Assembly: GCA_000381625.1 (NCBI GenBank) | Contig: KB906767.1 | Location: 4,517,357 to 4,581,356, forward strand | Direction of reading: 5' to 3' | Length of the DNA stretch: 64,000 nt | Source: Bryobacterales bacterium KBS 96 | GTDB taxonomy: Bacteria; Acidobacteriota; Terriglobia; Bryobacterales; Bryobacteraceae | Part shown: in pieces, positions 43,296 to 52,633 of the stretch | Position numbering within the stretch: position 1 is the stretch's first letter | How the letters are laid out: every line of letters starts with the position of its first letter | Position numbers and translations under genes: made by a program | The notes under the pieces: generated by a model | Told to the model about the DNA's origin: nothing | Seen by the model: only the letters and a program-made list of their open reading frames with translations | Databases searched by the model: none

Positions 43296-43311
43296 AGATG
43301 CATATACATCT
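43296..43311. promoter_or_regulatory. Palindrome upstream of the MarR gene
   Basis: AGATG-CATATA-CATCT, symmetric at its arms, 9 bases before the GTG start. MarR proteins usually bind such palindromes at their own promoters; autoregulation is inferred. Confidence 0.45.
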
Positions 43312-43319
43312 ATCGTTTC

Positions 43320-43760
43320 GTGAACAAGTCTCCTGCGGCATTTCCCGATTTGCCCTGTATGTGCGCCAACTTCCGGCGAGCATCGCGGGCGCTGGCGCAA
43401 CTGTATGACGATGCTTTGCGCCCGCTTGGTATCCGAGCGACTCAGTTCACGATTCTGCAAGTGCTTTCGCGCGCCGGAGAAGTATCCCAAGGCGCTTTGG
43501 GACGGATGCTTTCGATGGACAGCACGACTTTGACCCGAACGCTGGAGATCATGGACCGCCACGGCTGGATCGCGAAGCAGGAAGGTAAAGACCGGCGGGA
43601 ACGGCGGATACGGCTTGCGAAAGCCGGAGAAGTGCAACTTCAGCGTGGCGTTTCTCGATGGGAGAAAGTGCAAGCTCAATTGCGCCGCCAATTAGGAGAC
43701 GAGCGCTGGGACAACCTTCTGAAACTTACCAGCGAAGTAACGAATGTAGCAACGCAATAA
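43320..43760 (+). CDS. MarR-family transcriptional regulator
   Basis: 146 aa, GTG start. The winged helix is complete: GALGRMLSMDSTTLTRTLEI is the recognition region and KDRRERRIRLAKAGE the wing. A flanking N-terminal helix carries CMCANFRRASRALAQLYDDA; the Cys-x-Cys pair could be redox-sensitive. It precedes a truncated membrane gene and a methyltransferase on the same strand, with 12 and 33 base gaps, so it probably regulates that small operon in response to a toxic or redox compound. A palindrome near its start is a candidate autoregulatory site. Confidence 0.85.
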   Translation: MNKSPAAFPDLPCMCANFRRASRALAQLYDDALRPLGIRATQFTILQVLSRAGEVSQGALGRMLSMDSTTLTRTLEIMDRHGWIAKQEGKDRRERRIRLAKAGEVQLQRGVSRWEKVQAQLRRQLGDERWDNLLKLTSEVTNVATQ

Positions 43761-43772
43761 GGGAACTGTTTT

Positions 43773-43994
43773 ATGGCAAACACACCTTATCGGAAGCTCG
43801 CCGTTGGGCTGATCTTTAGCTGGTTCCTTCTTTCGCTTTTGGGTTCGGCGCGAAAAGTATACAGAAACAATTCAGACCTGCCAGCCCTCTCGCTTGCACT
43901 GGCGGCAATGGGCCCGTCAAGAGTCCGAGCGGCAGAATTCTTGTTTAGAGGACAGTCTCGTTTAGAGGCGCAATTATCGTCTTCGACCGTGTAG
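43773..43994 (+). pseudogene. Truncated membrane protein, N-terminal helix only
   Basis: 73 codons. The start is similar to small multi-helix membrane proteins found beside MarR genes (KLAVGLIFSWFLLSLLGSAR then NNSDLPALSLALAAMGP, one transmembrane helix and the start of a second). After about residue 48 the sequence becomes polar (SRVRAAEFLFRGQSRLEAQL) and stops, so the remaining helices are lost. Whether the short peptide is still made is unknown. Confidence 0.45.
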
Positions 43995-44027
43995 ATCTCA
44001 ATATGGGGATGACAAAGGATTCAAACA

Positions 44028-44690
44028 ATGACGAACGTTCAAAGAAGCTATCTTCCCGCCGCGGGCCGCGACTGGATGCTGCCGCTTTACGATCCGCTCG
44101 TGAAATTGCTCGGTGGCGATAAGACACGAAAGGCGCTGCTCGAGCAAGCGGCCGTCCGGCCCGGGGATCGCGTACTCGATATTGGCTGCGGCACGGGAAC
44201 ACTGGCCGCAGTAATCAAACGCCTTCACCCAGGCATCGAGGTCGTTGGGCTCGATCCCGATCCGAGAGCGCTCGCGCGAGCTAGACGAAAGGCGCAACAA
44301 GCAGAGATCGGTGTTCAATTCGATCAGGGTTTTTCAGACAACCTGCCGTATGCCGCCGCGTCTTTCGATCGAGTGTTCTCGTCCTTTATGTTTCACCACC
44401 TCCCAGAGGGCGAGAGAGGAAACACGTTGCGCGAAATCCGGCGGGTTCTTAAGCCCGGCGCCTCCCTTCATATGGTCGATTTCGCCGGGCCGGGAAGCCG
44501 CCCGCATGGCTCGCTTGCGCGCATGCTTCATTCAAGCGAGCGCCTGAAAGGCAACTCGGAGGACCGGATTCTCACGATGCTGAAACAAGCCGGATTTTCA
44601 CATGCGGCGCAAGTGATGCGTGGAACCATGCTCTTTGGGCGCCTGAACGTCAATTACTTTCAGGCTTCCGTACCCTCGGGGCAAGCGTAA
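44028..44690 (+). CDS. SAM-dependent methyltransferase, class I
   Basis: 220-aa cytosolic methyltransferase. Motif I is VLDIGCGTGT (49-58), followed by the acidic residue at the end of strand 2 (VVGLDPDP) and post-I motifs (NLPYAAASFDRVFSSFMFHH, then LKPGASLHMVDFAGPG). This is the UbiE/Methyltransf_11-like subgroup acting on small molecules. It is placed behind the MarR gene and the truncated membrane gene, suggesting inducible modification or detoxification of a small compound. The substrate is not determinable. Confidence 0.87.
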   Translation: MTNVQRSYLPAAGRDWMLPLYDPLVKLLGGDKTRKALLEQAAVRPGDRVLDIGCGTGTLAAVIKRLHPGIEVVGLDPDPRALARARRKAQQAEIGVQFDQGFSDNLPYAAASFDRVFSSFMFHHLPEGERGNTLREIRRVLKPGASLHMVDFAGPGSRPHGSLARMLHSSERLKGNSEDRILTMLKQAGFSHAAQVMRGTMLFGRLNVNYFQASVPSGQA

Positions 44691-44757
44691 TAATCCCCTG
44701 AAGTGCAGTTCAGGTTGAGTTCTACTGGTAACGCGCCTTCAATTTTCGATTGAAAAC

Positions 44758-46167
44758 ATGCAGCGACGAACATTTTTACAATTAGCGACAGGCGGGCTCG
44801 CGGCCGTGACAACAGCGGCCAGCAAACCGGCGTGGAACATCCTGTTCATCCTGATGGATGACCTCGGCTGGCACGACACCGGGCCATACGGCAACGCGTT
44901 TATCGACACTCCGAACTTGGATCGATTTGCGACGGAGAGCGCGCGGTTCACGAACGCCTATGCGGCGTGTCCTGTTTGCTCGCCGACACGGGCAAGCATC
45001 CTGACCGGCAAGTATCCCGCGCGGCTTCATCTCACGGATTGGATTCCCGGCCGCAAGCAATGGCCTTACGCGAAGTTGCTCACTCCCTCGTTTAATCAGG
45101 AATTGCCGCTCGGCGAAACGACTATTGCGGAAGCGCTGCATCCGGCTGGCTACAAGGCCGCTGCCATTGGCAAATGGCATCTTGGCGGAACAGGCTATTT
45201 ACCAACCGACCAGGGGTTCGACATCAATATCGGTGGAACCGCTGCCGGAAGTCCGCCGACGTACTTCGGCCCGTTGACGTTGCCTGGTCTCAAACTGGAG
45301 CCGGGCGAGTTTCTCACACAGCGCTTGACGTTGGAAGGCTCGCGATTCATACGGGAAAACCCTTCACGGCCATTCTTCCTGTACGAATCGCACTTCACTG
45401 TACATATGCCGTTGCAAGCGCCGGATGAGTTAGTCGATAAGTATCGCAAGCGAAATACGGCGGATGTCGACCCAATCTATTGCGCCATGGTCGAAACCGC
45501 CGATCTTTCGGTGGGACGTTTACTCAAGGCGTTGGACGACTCGGGGAAAGCGAAGAACACCATTGTTGTGTTCTTCTCCGACAATGGCGGCGTTCGCTAT
45601 CAGAGCAGGCGTCCCCGGCCTGTCACTAACAATTCGCCGCTGCGCGCGGGCAAAGGACACGTGTATGAAGGGGGAATTCGCGAGCCGCTCATGATTCGGT
45701 GGCCGGGCACGACCCGCGCCGGGAGCGTGATCAACGACCCTATTTCGAGCGTCGATCTTGCCCCAACGTTGTGTGAAGCCGCCGGCGCGCGACTCGGAAA
45801 GGTCGACGGCGTTTCCATTCGTCCGCTGTTGCGGAGCGGTCATCTCACCGAGCGTCCGCTTTTCTGGCATTATCCCCATTACAGCGACCAAGGCGGCAAA
45901 CCGGCAGGCGCGGTTCGGCTCGGGGAATGGAAATTAATTGAGTTCTATGAAGACAGCCGTCTCGAACTATTTCACCTCGCCGACGATCCCGGCGAACGAC
46001 GCAATCTCGTTCGCCGGGAACCTGCGCGAGCGAAGAAGTTACACGAGCTATTGGCCGATTGGCGAACATCGGTGAATGCGTCGATGCCAAGGCCAAATCC
46101 AAATTACGATCCCGCTCGTGCGAGCGAAGGGTTGACCGGTTACGAACCCCCAACTCCGCCCGCATAG
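44758..46167 (+). CDS. Tat-exported arylsulfatase (S1 family)
   Basis: 469 aa. The leader MQRRTFLQLATGGLAAVTTA is a twin-arginine signal. The sulfatase core has the metal pair Asp34-Asp35 (ILMDDLGWHD), the formylglycine site CSPTR with Cys74, GKWHLGG, and the C-terminal metal site FSDNGG. The C-terminal subdomain ends with ELFHLADDPGERRNLV. It hydrolyses sulfate esters, probably on a polysaccharide, in the periplasm or outside. Activation needs a formylglycine-generating enzyme or anSME, neither of which is in the window. No strong ribosome site is seen before the ATG. The decayed tail at 15702-15971 belongs to another member of the family. Confidence 0.92.
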   Translation: MQRRTFLQLATGGLAAVTTAASKPAWNILFILMDDLGWHDTGPYGNAFIDTPNLDRFATESARFTNAYAACPVCSPTRASILTGKYPARLHLTDWIPGRKQWPYAKLLTPSFNQELPLGETTIAEALHPAGYKAAAIGKWHLGGTGYLPTDQGFDINIGGTAAGSPPTYFGPLTLPGLKLEPGEFLTQRLTLEGSRFIRENPSRPFFLYESHFTVHMPLQAPDELVDKYRKRNTADVDPIYCAMVETADLSVGRLLKALDDSGKAKNTIVVFFSDNGGVRYQSRRPRPVTNNSPLRAGKGHVYEGGIREPLMIRWPGTTRAGSVINDPISSVDLAPTLCEAAGARLGKVDGVSIRPLLRSGHLTERPLFWHYPHYSDQGGKPAGAVRLGEWKLIEFYEDSRLELFHLADDPGERRNLVRREPARAKKLHELLADWRTSVNASMPRPNPNYDPARASEGLTGYEPPTPPA

Positions 46168-46221
46168 CGGATGGCGCTCGCGTATATGAGCGAGAGCCAT
46201 GCCTCAAAGGTTACGATGCGA

Positions 46222-48051
46222 TCAGCCTGCGCCCTGACTGGGAAAGGCAACTGGAGCAGCCCACGGAGCAACGCCCGATACATTCATCCGGCGCCTGAAA
46301 ACCTGTGCGCCGTCGGTGACGTAGAGGAAATCGAAATGCTCGCCTCCAAAGCAGAGGCCGCGTACGGGACCGCTCGGCGAAGGCAGTGGTAGGATGGCGC
46401 GGACGCGACCGTTCTGGTCAGATATCTGAACTCCCATCCGGGTCGCTACATATAGATTTCCGTGCGTATCTACCGCAATATCCTGAGCGCCGCTGTCATT
46501 GGGGATGTCGGTCATGTGCAGCCAATAAAAAGCTTGTTTGTCTTCGAGAAAGCCGTCGGGTTGAACGACATAGCTGTAAATCCATTTCGTGGTGTTCTCG
46601 GCGGCGTAGAAAAGCGAACCATCCGGTGAAAAAGCGATCCCGGAAGCGGACCGAAGTCCTTGATCGACAACTCTCTTTTCGCCGCCCGGTTTGATCTGCC
46701 AGATCCGGCTAGGCATGTCGTTGTGCGCGCCAGGTTCGCTGACGTAGAGAGTACCGGCATGTGTCACGACGATGCCGCGGCCTACAATGCCTTTGGCGAC
46801 GGTGCGGCTGGCGCCCTGCGCATCCAGCTTGACGATTCTTCTCTCTCCGGGAACAATGCCGAAGAGCGTACCGTTTGGACCAAAAGCTTGACCGGCAACC
46901 GCGATCCGCTTGCGGAAGATGGCCGGCTTGCCGCCGGCGCCGATACGATAGATGGTCATCGCGGAAGGGTCGCTTAGATAGACATCGCCCTCGGCGTTGG
47001 CCGCGAGCCCGGCCGCGGCCTGGAAGGACTGCGGGATTTTGTGCCAGCCCTCATCCGAGATGGTGATTTCCTGAAGTGTGCTGTTCTGTGACACGCCGGC
47101 GTTGATCGGGGCCGGGTAGTCACGCCAAAGCCACCGCATCACATCGGGAAAAATCACTTTGCCGGGGCGGTCATCATGGCCGTGGTGGCCCCAGGCATGA
47201 GCAATATCATAGCCGGCGAACGTCAGGGCGGACTCCATACTGAGATTGGCTTCGTACCAGGAGCCGAAAAGTGGGTTCCACGCATCGGTCGAACCGTCTT
47301 CGAGGAAAATACGAATCGGCTTGGGAGCGGTCTTGCGAATGAGCGCCGGGTATTCATGGCCGCCGCGCATGGAAACAAACGTTCCAATCATGGAATAGAC
47401 ACGGGTAAATTGGTCGGGTCTCCGCCACGCTAACGTGAATGAACCGATGCCGCCGGTGCTGCCCCCGGTGACGGCATGGTCATTACCGTTCGGCGAAAGA
47501 TTGATCGGCCGTCCCTCATGAGTCTTCAACTTTCGCACGGCCGGAAGCAATTCATTCAGCACGAAGTCGGGAAAATGATCGTTCATGCTGTCGAACTCGT
47601 AGGAACGGTTGAAGCGAACTGCGCGGCGGTTCGGCGTTCCGGCCGGATCTTTCCAGATTGTGCCCGGCGTGATGCCGACGCCAATGATGACCGGCACTGC
47701 CTGCTTAGCGATGAGATTGTCGAGCACGGTCCCCTCGTAACTGCCCAAGCCGTCGAGTTTCAGCAACAGGCACGCTGGCCGCGCCGGATCGTACTGAGCG
47801 GGGATATAGACTTGAAAGTCATTTTCCGTGCCCGGATAGATTTTCGAATTCGTGATTGTGCCGTGGAGGAATTCGCCGTGCGGAACGTTGGGATTGGGCT
47901 TGCCGTCATTGATCACAGGTCCGGAAAGTTCGTCCTGGATTTTCTTCACCAGAGCTTTCGGATTGACCGGCGCGAGCGCCTGCGCATTGAGCGTCGAAAA
48001 GGCCGTGAGAATCAGAGCGGCGGACAAAGTTGGACGAACTGTAGAGAACAT
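46222..48051 (-). CDS. Exported esterase fused to an SMP-30-like beta-propeller
   Basis: About 609 aa. ATG 48051 is chosen because it opens a signal peptide (TLSAALILTAFSTLNAQA); the frame extends to 48093. Residues 60-330 are an alpha/beta hydrolase of the esterase D/Fes type: GYxxF-like Y-I-P-A-Q-Y-D segment, nucleophile Ser198 in GGSTGG, Asp in LEDGSTDAW and His in HAWGHHGHDD. Residues 350-609 repeat the SMP-30/gluconolactonase/LRE-like propeller pattern (GLAANAEGDVYLSD, GIVVTHAGTLYVSEPG, GIAFSPDGSLFYAAEN, DIAVDTHGNLYVATR). One chain could thus cleave an ester and open or hydrolyse a lactone. It is adjacent to the beta-lactamase-like gene and convergent with the sulfatase. Confidence 0.86.
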   Translation of the reverse strand: MFSTVRPTLSAALILTAFSTLNAQALAPVNPKALVKKIQDELSGPVINDGKPNPNVPHGEFLHGTITNSKIYPGTENDFQVYIPAQYDPARPACLLLKLDGLGSYEGTVLDNLIAKQAVPVIIGVGITPGTIWKDPAGTPNRRAVRFNRSYEFDSMNDHFPDFVLNELLPAVRKLKTHEGRPINLSPNGNDHAVTGGSTGGIGSFTLAWRRPDQFTRVYSMIGTFVSMRGGHEYPALIRKTAPKPIRIFLEDGSTDAWNPLFGSWYEANLSMESALTFAGYDIAHAWGHHGHDDRPGKVIFPDVMRWLWRDYPAPINAGVSQNSTLQEITISDEGWHKIPQSFQAAAGLAANAEGDVYLSDPSAMTIYRIGAGGKPAIFRKRIAVAGQAFGPNGTLFGIVPGERRIVKLDAQGASRTVAKGIVGRGIVVTHAGTLYVSEPGAHNDMPSRIWQIKPGGEKRVVDQGLRSASGIAFSPDGSLFYAAENTTKWIYSYVVQPDGFLEDKQAFYWLHMTDIPNDSGAQDIAVDTHGNLYVATRMGVQISDQNGRVRAILPLPSPSGPVRGLCFGGEHFDFLYVTDGAQVFRRRMNVSGVAPWAAPVAFPSQGAG

Positions 48052-48094
48052 ACACTTTACGATGGCTCCAGCTTTCGTTGAGAAATTACCCACA

Positions 48095-49639
48095 TTACCG
48101 GCCGGTTCGGGTGAAAACCCCGTTCCCTTCGAGCGCCAGATTCTCGATCAGCATATGAGGAACACCGCTTAGAGTGAATACGACTCCCCGTGTGCCGATA
48201 GACTGTTCGGCTTCGAATCGGTAGGTGAAGGTTTTCCCATTCCAGTGTGTAAGAGTGTACAGGGCGCCTTGGTCTGGCAGACGCAGCCATAACGACCCGC
48301 CTTTTTCGTTGACTTCAATGTTGCCGTAGTAGTCATTCCTGTAAGTTCCCACATATGCAGACAGAGGGCCGCTGGGAGTGGGGGAAGCGGGAGGGGTCAG
48401 CTTGGAATAATCGGTACTGGCGTTATTATCGTTGTCGATCATGGACTTAAAGAGTTGGCTGTATAAGGTGAGCCAATCCTGAGACGGCTTCCCTTGCCTA
48501 TACAAGTCGAAAAATGTACTGGTGATCGCCTCGGCCAATCCCGTCGGCAATGCATTAGTAAGTACTACGATTCCAAGCCGATCGGACGGTGAGAGCCTGA
48601 CAGCTGTGCCGGCGCCTAGAAAGAAAGCGCCACTATGGCTGAGAATCAGCTTGCCGGACAGGTCGTAGTTCACGTTCCATCCCAGACCGTAATATGAGGT
48701 TCCCCCGGTAACGTGATCTTTACCAGTCGCGATTTGAGGGGAGTGGGTCTCTTTTAGCGCCTGAGCCGCCACGATCTCTTTGCCGTTCCAAGTGCCGCCG
48801 TCCAGTTGCAGGCGCAACCATTGCGCAAGGTCTCGCACTGAAGAACTGGCGGCTCCGGCTGGAGCTTCGGCGTCAGGATTGCGTTGATAGCGGGCTACGG
48901 CCTTTCCGTCGACAATGACGTGGATAGCGGCTTTGTCGATGGCGTCTCTGTAATCGGACCAGCGATAGCTGGTAGAGGTCATTCCCAATGGCTTGAAGAG
49001 GCGCTCCCCGGCAAGATCCTCCCATCGCTCGTGCGCTCCTTTCGAGGCGGCGATAGCTCCTTCGGTATATCCGAAATTGCTGTACTCATAGTGCTTTCGA
49101 AATACCCCAACCAAGGGCAACAGGCGCATTCGATGCAATATCTCGGGGCGTGAGAATCCAAGGTCCTCGAGCACATCTCCCGAAGAAGTCGGCAAACCAC
49201 TGCGATGAGACAAGAGGTCGCGTATGGTCAACCGCTGCGTAACTTCCGGATTAGATAACCGGAATCCCGGATCGAGGTCGACAATCCTGTCATCCCATTT
49301 GATCTCTCGCTTGCCAACAAGATTGGCCACTATTGTAGAGGCTATCGGTTTCGACACCGACGCCAATTGAAAGATAGTGTCTGGATCGACGCGCGCTGGT
49401 TGTCCGGCCTTGCGAACGCCGAAGCCCTTCAGGTACACGATCTTGTCCCGATAAACGATCGCCACGGCGACTCCCGGCGCGCCGGTCTTGTCCATCCCTT
49501 TCTCGATGAAGCGTTCGATCTGATTTATCGGTGCACGGATTGAACGATCTTGATGCAGCGTGTTCGACATTTGAGCGGGAAGCAGTGCAATTGAACTCAA
49601 GAAGGCAAGCGCCAGGCGGATTTGGGACGATGTGCGCAT
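48095..49639 (-). CDS. Exported serine hydrolase, beta-lactamase/transpeptidase-like
   Basis: About 514 aa. ATG 49639 gives the signal peptide RLALAFLSSIALLPAQ; GTG 49651 and a more distant start at 49699 are alternatives. The penicillin-recognising fold has SVSK (Ser94-Lys97), YSN (Tyr186-Asn188) and HSG (LSHSGAFF), as in class C-like esterases and peptidases. The C-terminal 110 residues are a separate beta-barrel-like domain (SAYVGTYRNDYYGNIEV) common in this family in soil bacteria. These proteins are more often esterases or D-aminopeptidases than true beta-lactamases. It lies 43 bases upstream of the esterase-propeller gene, so the two are probably one operon. Confidence 0.87.
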   Translation of the reverse strand: MRTSSQIRLALAFLSSIALLPAQMSNTLHQDRSIRAPINQIERFIEKGMDKTGAPGVAVAIVYRDKIVYLKGFGVRKAGQPARVDPDTIFQLASVSKPIASTIVANLVGKREIKWDDRIVDLDPGFRLSNPEVTQRLTIRDLLSHRSGLPTSSGDVLEDLGFSRPEILHRMRLLPLVGVFRKHYEYSNFGYTEGAIAASKGAHERWEDLAGERLFKPLGMTSTSYRWSDYRDAIDKAAIHVIVDGKAVARYQRNPDAEAPAGAASSSVRDLAQWLRLQLDGGTWNGKEIVAAQALKETHSPQIATGKDHVTGGTSYYGLGWNVNYDLSGKLILSHSGAFFLGAGTAVRLSPSDRLGIVVLTNALPTGLAEAITSTFFDLYRQGKPSQDWLTLYSQLFKSMIDNDNNASTDYSKLTPPASPTPSGPLSAYVGTYRNDYYGNIEVNEKGGSLWLRLPDQGALYTLTHWNGKTFTYRFEAEQSIGTRGVVFTLSGVPHMLIENLALEGNGVFTRTGR

Positions 49640-49996
49640 TCGCGTTTTCACGTGTTTCTCTTTCAACGAGGCATTGCAGGAGCCGGCCACCAGAGACACT
49701 ATCGCGAATACGGTGACTACTCTCTCGGCTCCCGTTCGATGGCAAGCATTGGTGCTACCAGCGATGCTGAAGATGATGGTCCTCCCTGTCCGGAAGGCAA
49801 TGGGCTTAGCGATGTAATTACGGGCTCTTCCGCCTGTGGAATCACTCGACCTTGTCCTATCTCACCCAGGGATGCCGCCAATTTCCGGCCCTCAATGATA
49901 ATACAAATCTCCGCGGGCTGGGCGCTTTCGCGTTCTAGGAGCGAATCTGCCGGCTGCGGCGAACGATACCGGCGAAACACGTGCTATTTCTATCGA
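49640..49996. other. Gap without a recognisable gene
   Basis: Upstream of the beta-lactamase-like gene. Open frames on both strands show no motif, leader or good start. The neighbouring permease remnant suggests decayed coding DNA. No strong promoter for the minus-strand operon was identified. Confidence 0.4.
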
Positions 49997-50290
49997 TTAT
50001 TCCTGTCGCAACGCAATCAATCGGTCCAGTTTGGCCGCGCGCCGCGCGGGGAGATAGGTTGCCGGCAACACAACCACGCCCAGCACGACCGCAACTCCGG
50101 CGTAGGTAATGGGATCACTCGGCTTCACTTCAAAGAGCAGGCTGCTCATCAACCGTGTTCCGACGAATGAACCTGCGAACCCAAGCGTCATGCCCACGAC
50201 CGCAACGCCCCACGCTGTGCCGAAGAATCAGGCGGAGCACATCGCCCGGCGTATTGGCGCAGGGCCGAGCGCCATCACCAACGCTGCGAG
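49997..50290 (-). pseudogene. C-terminal remnant of an ADOP/MacB-type ABC permease
   Basis: The minus strand encodes GMTLGFAGSFVGTRLMSSLL then SDPITYAGVAVVLGVVVLPA and TYLPARRAAKLDRLIALRQE, the last two helices and tail of the Acidobacterial duplicated permease class. Just upstream, in another frame, GDVLRLILRHSVG is the segment that normally precedes it, so a frameshift is present. The rest of the ~800-aa gene is absent. Confidence 0.65.
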
Positions 50291-50438
50291 CAGCGCAAAC
50301 CCCGGATTCCTCCGCCGGCCGGCAGCTAATGAATTTGAATTTACTAATTCTTCTCCAGCATCTCTGGACGGTTCGGCTGCATCTTGAGATAGGTAACCGC
50401 TTTCGCGGCAGCGGAAGAGGACAAGCCGTTGTCAACGC

Positions 50439-52010
50439 ATGACCGCACAACAGGATATTTCTGTCCAAAATCGAAAGCCAGGAGTGAATCCCTGGCTAAT
50501 CGCGGCCGCAGTGGTGCTTCCGGCTTTCATGGAAGTCATCGACACCTCAATCGCGGCTGTTTGTATCCCTTACATTGCCGGCAGCCTTTCGGCATCGACC
50601 GATGAAGCTACCTGGGTACTTACGTTTTATCTGCTATCGAACGCGGTAGTGCTTCCAGCCAGTGCGTGGTTCTCGCTTCGCTTTGGCCGCAAACGCTTTC
50701 TAATCGCGTCAATTGTCATATTTACGATTTCTTCATTCTTCTGCGGAGCCGCGGGCAGCCTGCTGGTAATCCTGATCGCGAGGTTGATGCAGGGCGCGGG
50801 CGGAGGCGCGCTACAACCTCTATCGCAAGCGATTCTCACGGAAAGCTTTCCGCCTGAGAAGCGTGGCATGGCCATGGGCCTGTTCGGACTCGGCGTAGTC
50901 GTTGCCCCCGTGCTCGGGCCGACCCTCGGCGGATGGCTTACCGACACTTACTCCTGGCGGTGGGCCTTTTATATCAATATCCCCATTGGCGTCTTAGCGA
51001 TATTCATGATTTCCCGCTTTATTGAGGACCCTCCGTATATCGCGAACGCCAAGCCGGGCAAACTGGACAGCATCGGCTTCGGGCTGCTGGCTCTTTGGCT
51101 AGGCTGCATGCAACTTATCCTCGATCGCGGCCAGGAGGACGACTGGTTCGGCTCCACCTGGATTCGCTGGGCTTTCATCGTGATGGTTGTCTGCTTCGTC
51201 CTGTTCGTCATTTCGCAGCTCAAAAAGAAATACCCACTGGTTGATTTGACCATCTTCCGCAACCGCAACTTTACCGTAGGCTGCGTGCTTATCTTTATGT
51301 TCGGCGCCGCCATTTATGGAGCCGTTACGCTGTTGCCGTTGTTCTACCAAACCATGATGGATTATTCGGCATTTGCCGCCGGATTCATCGTGTCTCCGCG
51401 CGGCATCGGGTCTATTATTGCCATGCCCCTGGTGGGTTTTCTCGTTTCAAAACTCGATACGCGCGTGCTTGTGTCTCTTGGCTTCACCGTCTTTGGAATT
51501 TGCAGTTTTATATGGGGAGGACTCACTCTGCAAATATCGCCTTGGTCCTTGCTGTGGCCCATCGTAATCAGCGGTTTTTCGCTCGGCCTCGTATTCGTTC
51601 CCCTATCGACGACAACACTCGGAGATCTGGCCCCGGAGAAGATCGGGAATGGAAGCGGATTATTCAATCTGATGCGCAATGTCGGCGGCAGCGTTGGCAT
51701 CTCGCTCGTCAACACCATTCTGGTCCGGCATCAGCAACTGCATCAAAACGAACTGGTGCAGCACCTTTCCCCGACGGAACCTGCCGTACAGCACTCCCTG
51801 GACGCCTTTGCCCAGGCACTCGCCGGACAAAGCGGGGCGGCTACGGCGCACCAGCAGGCGTATGGCATGCTCCAGAATGCCGTCTCTCAACAGGCCGCGC
51901 TCTGGTCCTATATTGACGATTTCCGGTATATGGCGCTCGCCTGTTTCGCGTGTGTGCCTATTGTCTGGCTTTTGAAACGCGTGAAAGGCGGCCCGATCGC
52001 GGCGGAATAG
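50439..52010 (+). CDS. DHA2-family MFS drug exporter (EmrB/QacA-like)
   Basis: 523-aa inner-membrane protein with fourteen helices. DHA2 markers: FMEVIDTSIAAVCIPYIAGS in helix 1, RFGRKRFL in loop 2-3, motif C-like GLGVVVAPVLGPTLGGWL in helix 5, and PIGVLAIFM. It exports hydrophobic toxic compounds by proton antiport, usually with a membrane-fusion partner (EmrA) and a TolC-type channel. Neither is present here. The start codon overlaps a stop in an ATGA arrangement, hinting at a lost upstream gene such as an HlyD/EmrA protein. The upstream DNA is decayed permease sequence on the other strand. The substrate is unknown. Confidence 0.9.
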   Translation: MTAQQDISVQNRKPGVNPWLIAAAVVLPAFMEVIDTSIAAVCIPYIAGSLSASTDEATWVLTFYLLSNAVVLPASAWFSLRFGRKRFLIASIVIFTISSFFCGAAGSLLVILIARLMQGAGGGALQPLSQAILTESFPPEKRGMAMGLFGLGVVVAPVLGPTLGGWLTDTYSWRWAFYINIPIGVLAIFMISRFIEDPPYIANAKPGKLDSIGFGLLALWLGCMQLILDRGQEDDWFGSTWIRWAFIVMVVCFVLFVISQLKKKYPLVDLTIFRNRNFTVGCVLIFMFGAAIYGAVTLLPLFYQTMMDYSAFAAGFIVSPRGIGSIIAMPLVGFLVSKLDTRVLVSLGFTVFGICSFIWGGLTLQISPWSLLWPIVISGFSLGLVFVPLSTTTLGDLAPEKIGNGSGLFNLMRNVGGSVGISLVNTILVRHQQLHQNELVQHLSPTEPAVQHSLDAFAQALAGQSGAATAHQQAYGMLQNAVSQQAALWSYIDDFRYMALACFACVPIVWLLKRVKGGPIAAE

Positions 52011-52030
52011 ACCCCAGCGCGACCCGCCAT

Positions 52031-52582
52031 CTATCCCAGGTTGAGTGTCTTCTTCAGGCTGCCCCGTTCGTTCGCGATCTTCTCCTGCAAAAGCATCAGC
52101 GAGTAGATCAACTGCTCCGGCCGGGGAGGACAGCCCGGCACGAACACGTCGACGGGAACTACTTGATTGACCGGCACCAGCGCATAGTTGTTGAACACGC
52201 CGGTGGAAGTGGCGCAGGCGCCCATTGAAATCACCCATTTGGGCTCGGGCATCTGCCGATAAAGCTGCCGGATGACCGGCGCCATCTTGTTCGCCACGCG
52301 GCCGGCGATGATCATCAGGTCCGATTGGCGCGGCGAGCCCCGGAAAACTTCGGCGCCGAAGCGCGAAACGTCATAGCGCGCATCGGTCATCGACATCATT
52401 TCGATGGCGCAGCACGCAAGACCGAACGTCATGGGCCAAATTGAGTTCTTCCGCGCCCAATTCAGCGCCTTGTCTAGCGTGGTCGTGAGGACAGCATCGC
52501 CAAGTGCATTTTCAGGGTCCTCATCAATGCGCGCGTAAAGCTCTTCGGGCTGGTTTAGCTCAAACTTCTCAGCAGTCTCCAC
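52031..52582 (-). CDS. nuoB: NADH-quinone oxidoreductase subunit B, stand-alone
   Basis: 183-aa peripheral-arm subunit of respiratory complex I that holds Fe-S cluster N2. The cluster ligands are all present: Cys57-Cys58 ([11 protein letters not shown]), Cys123 (MGACATSTG) and Cys151 (VPGCPPRPE). The length fits the family, with a slightly extended N-terminus ([20 protein letters not shown]). No other nuo gene lies next to it: its neighbours are a drug exporter (convergent, 20-base gap) and the DUF1501 gene. It is either a second copy separated from a main nuo operon or the sole copy in a split arrangement. Confidence 0.93.
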   Translation of the reverse strand: METAEKFELNQPEELYARIDEDPENALGDAVLTTTLDKALNWARKNSIWPMTFGLACCAIEMMSMTDARYDVSRFGAEVFRGSPRQSDLMIIAGRVANKMAPVIRQLYRQMPEPKWVISMGACATSTGVFNNYALVPVNQVVPVDVFVPGCPPRPEQLIYSLMLLQEKIANERGSLKKTLNLG

Positions 52583-52633
52583 GTTCCGATTATCCCATGC
52601 GGAGTGGGATTCTTTCGGTGGAGCTAAAGCGGT

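Noticed and set aside
49717-49980. 87-codon minus-strand frame upstream of the beta-lactamase-like gene
   Set aside because: No recognisable domain or start signal; position next to a permease remnant suggests chance or eroded sequence.
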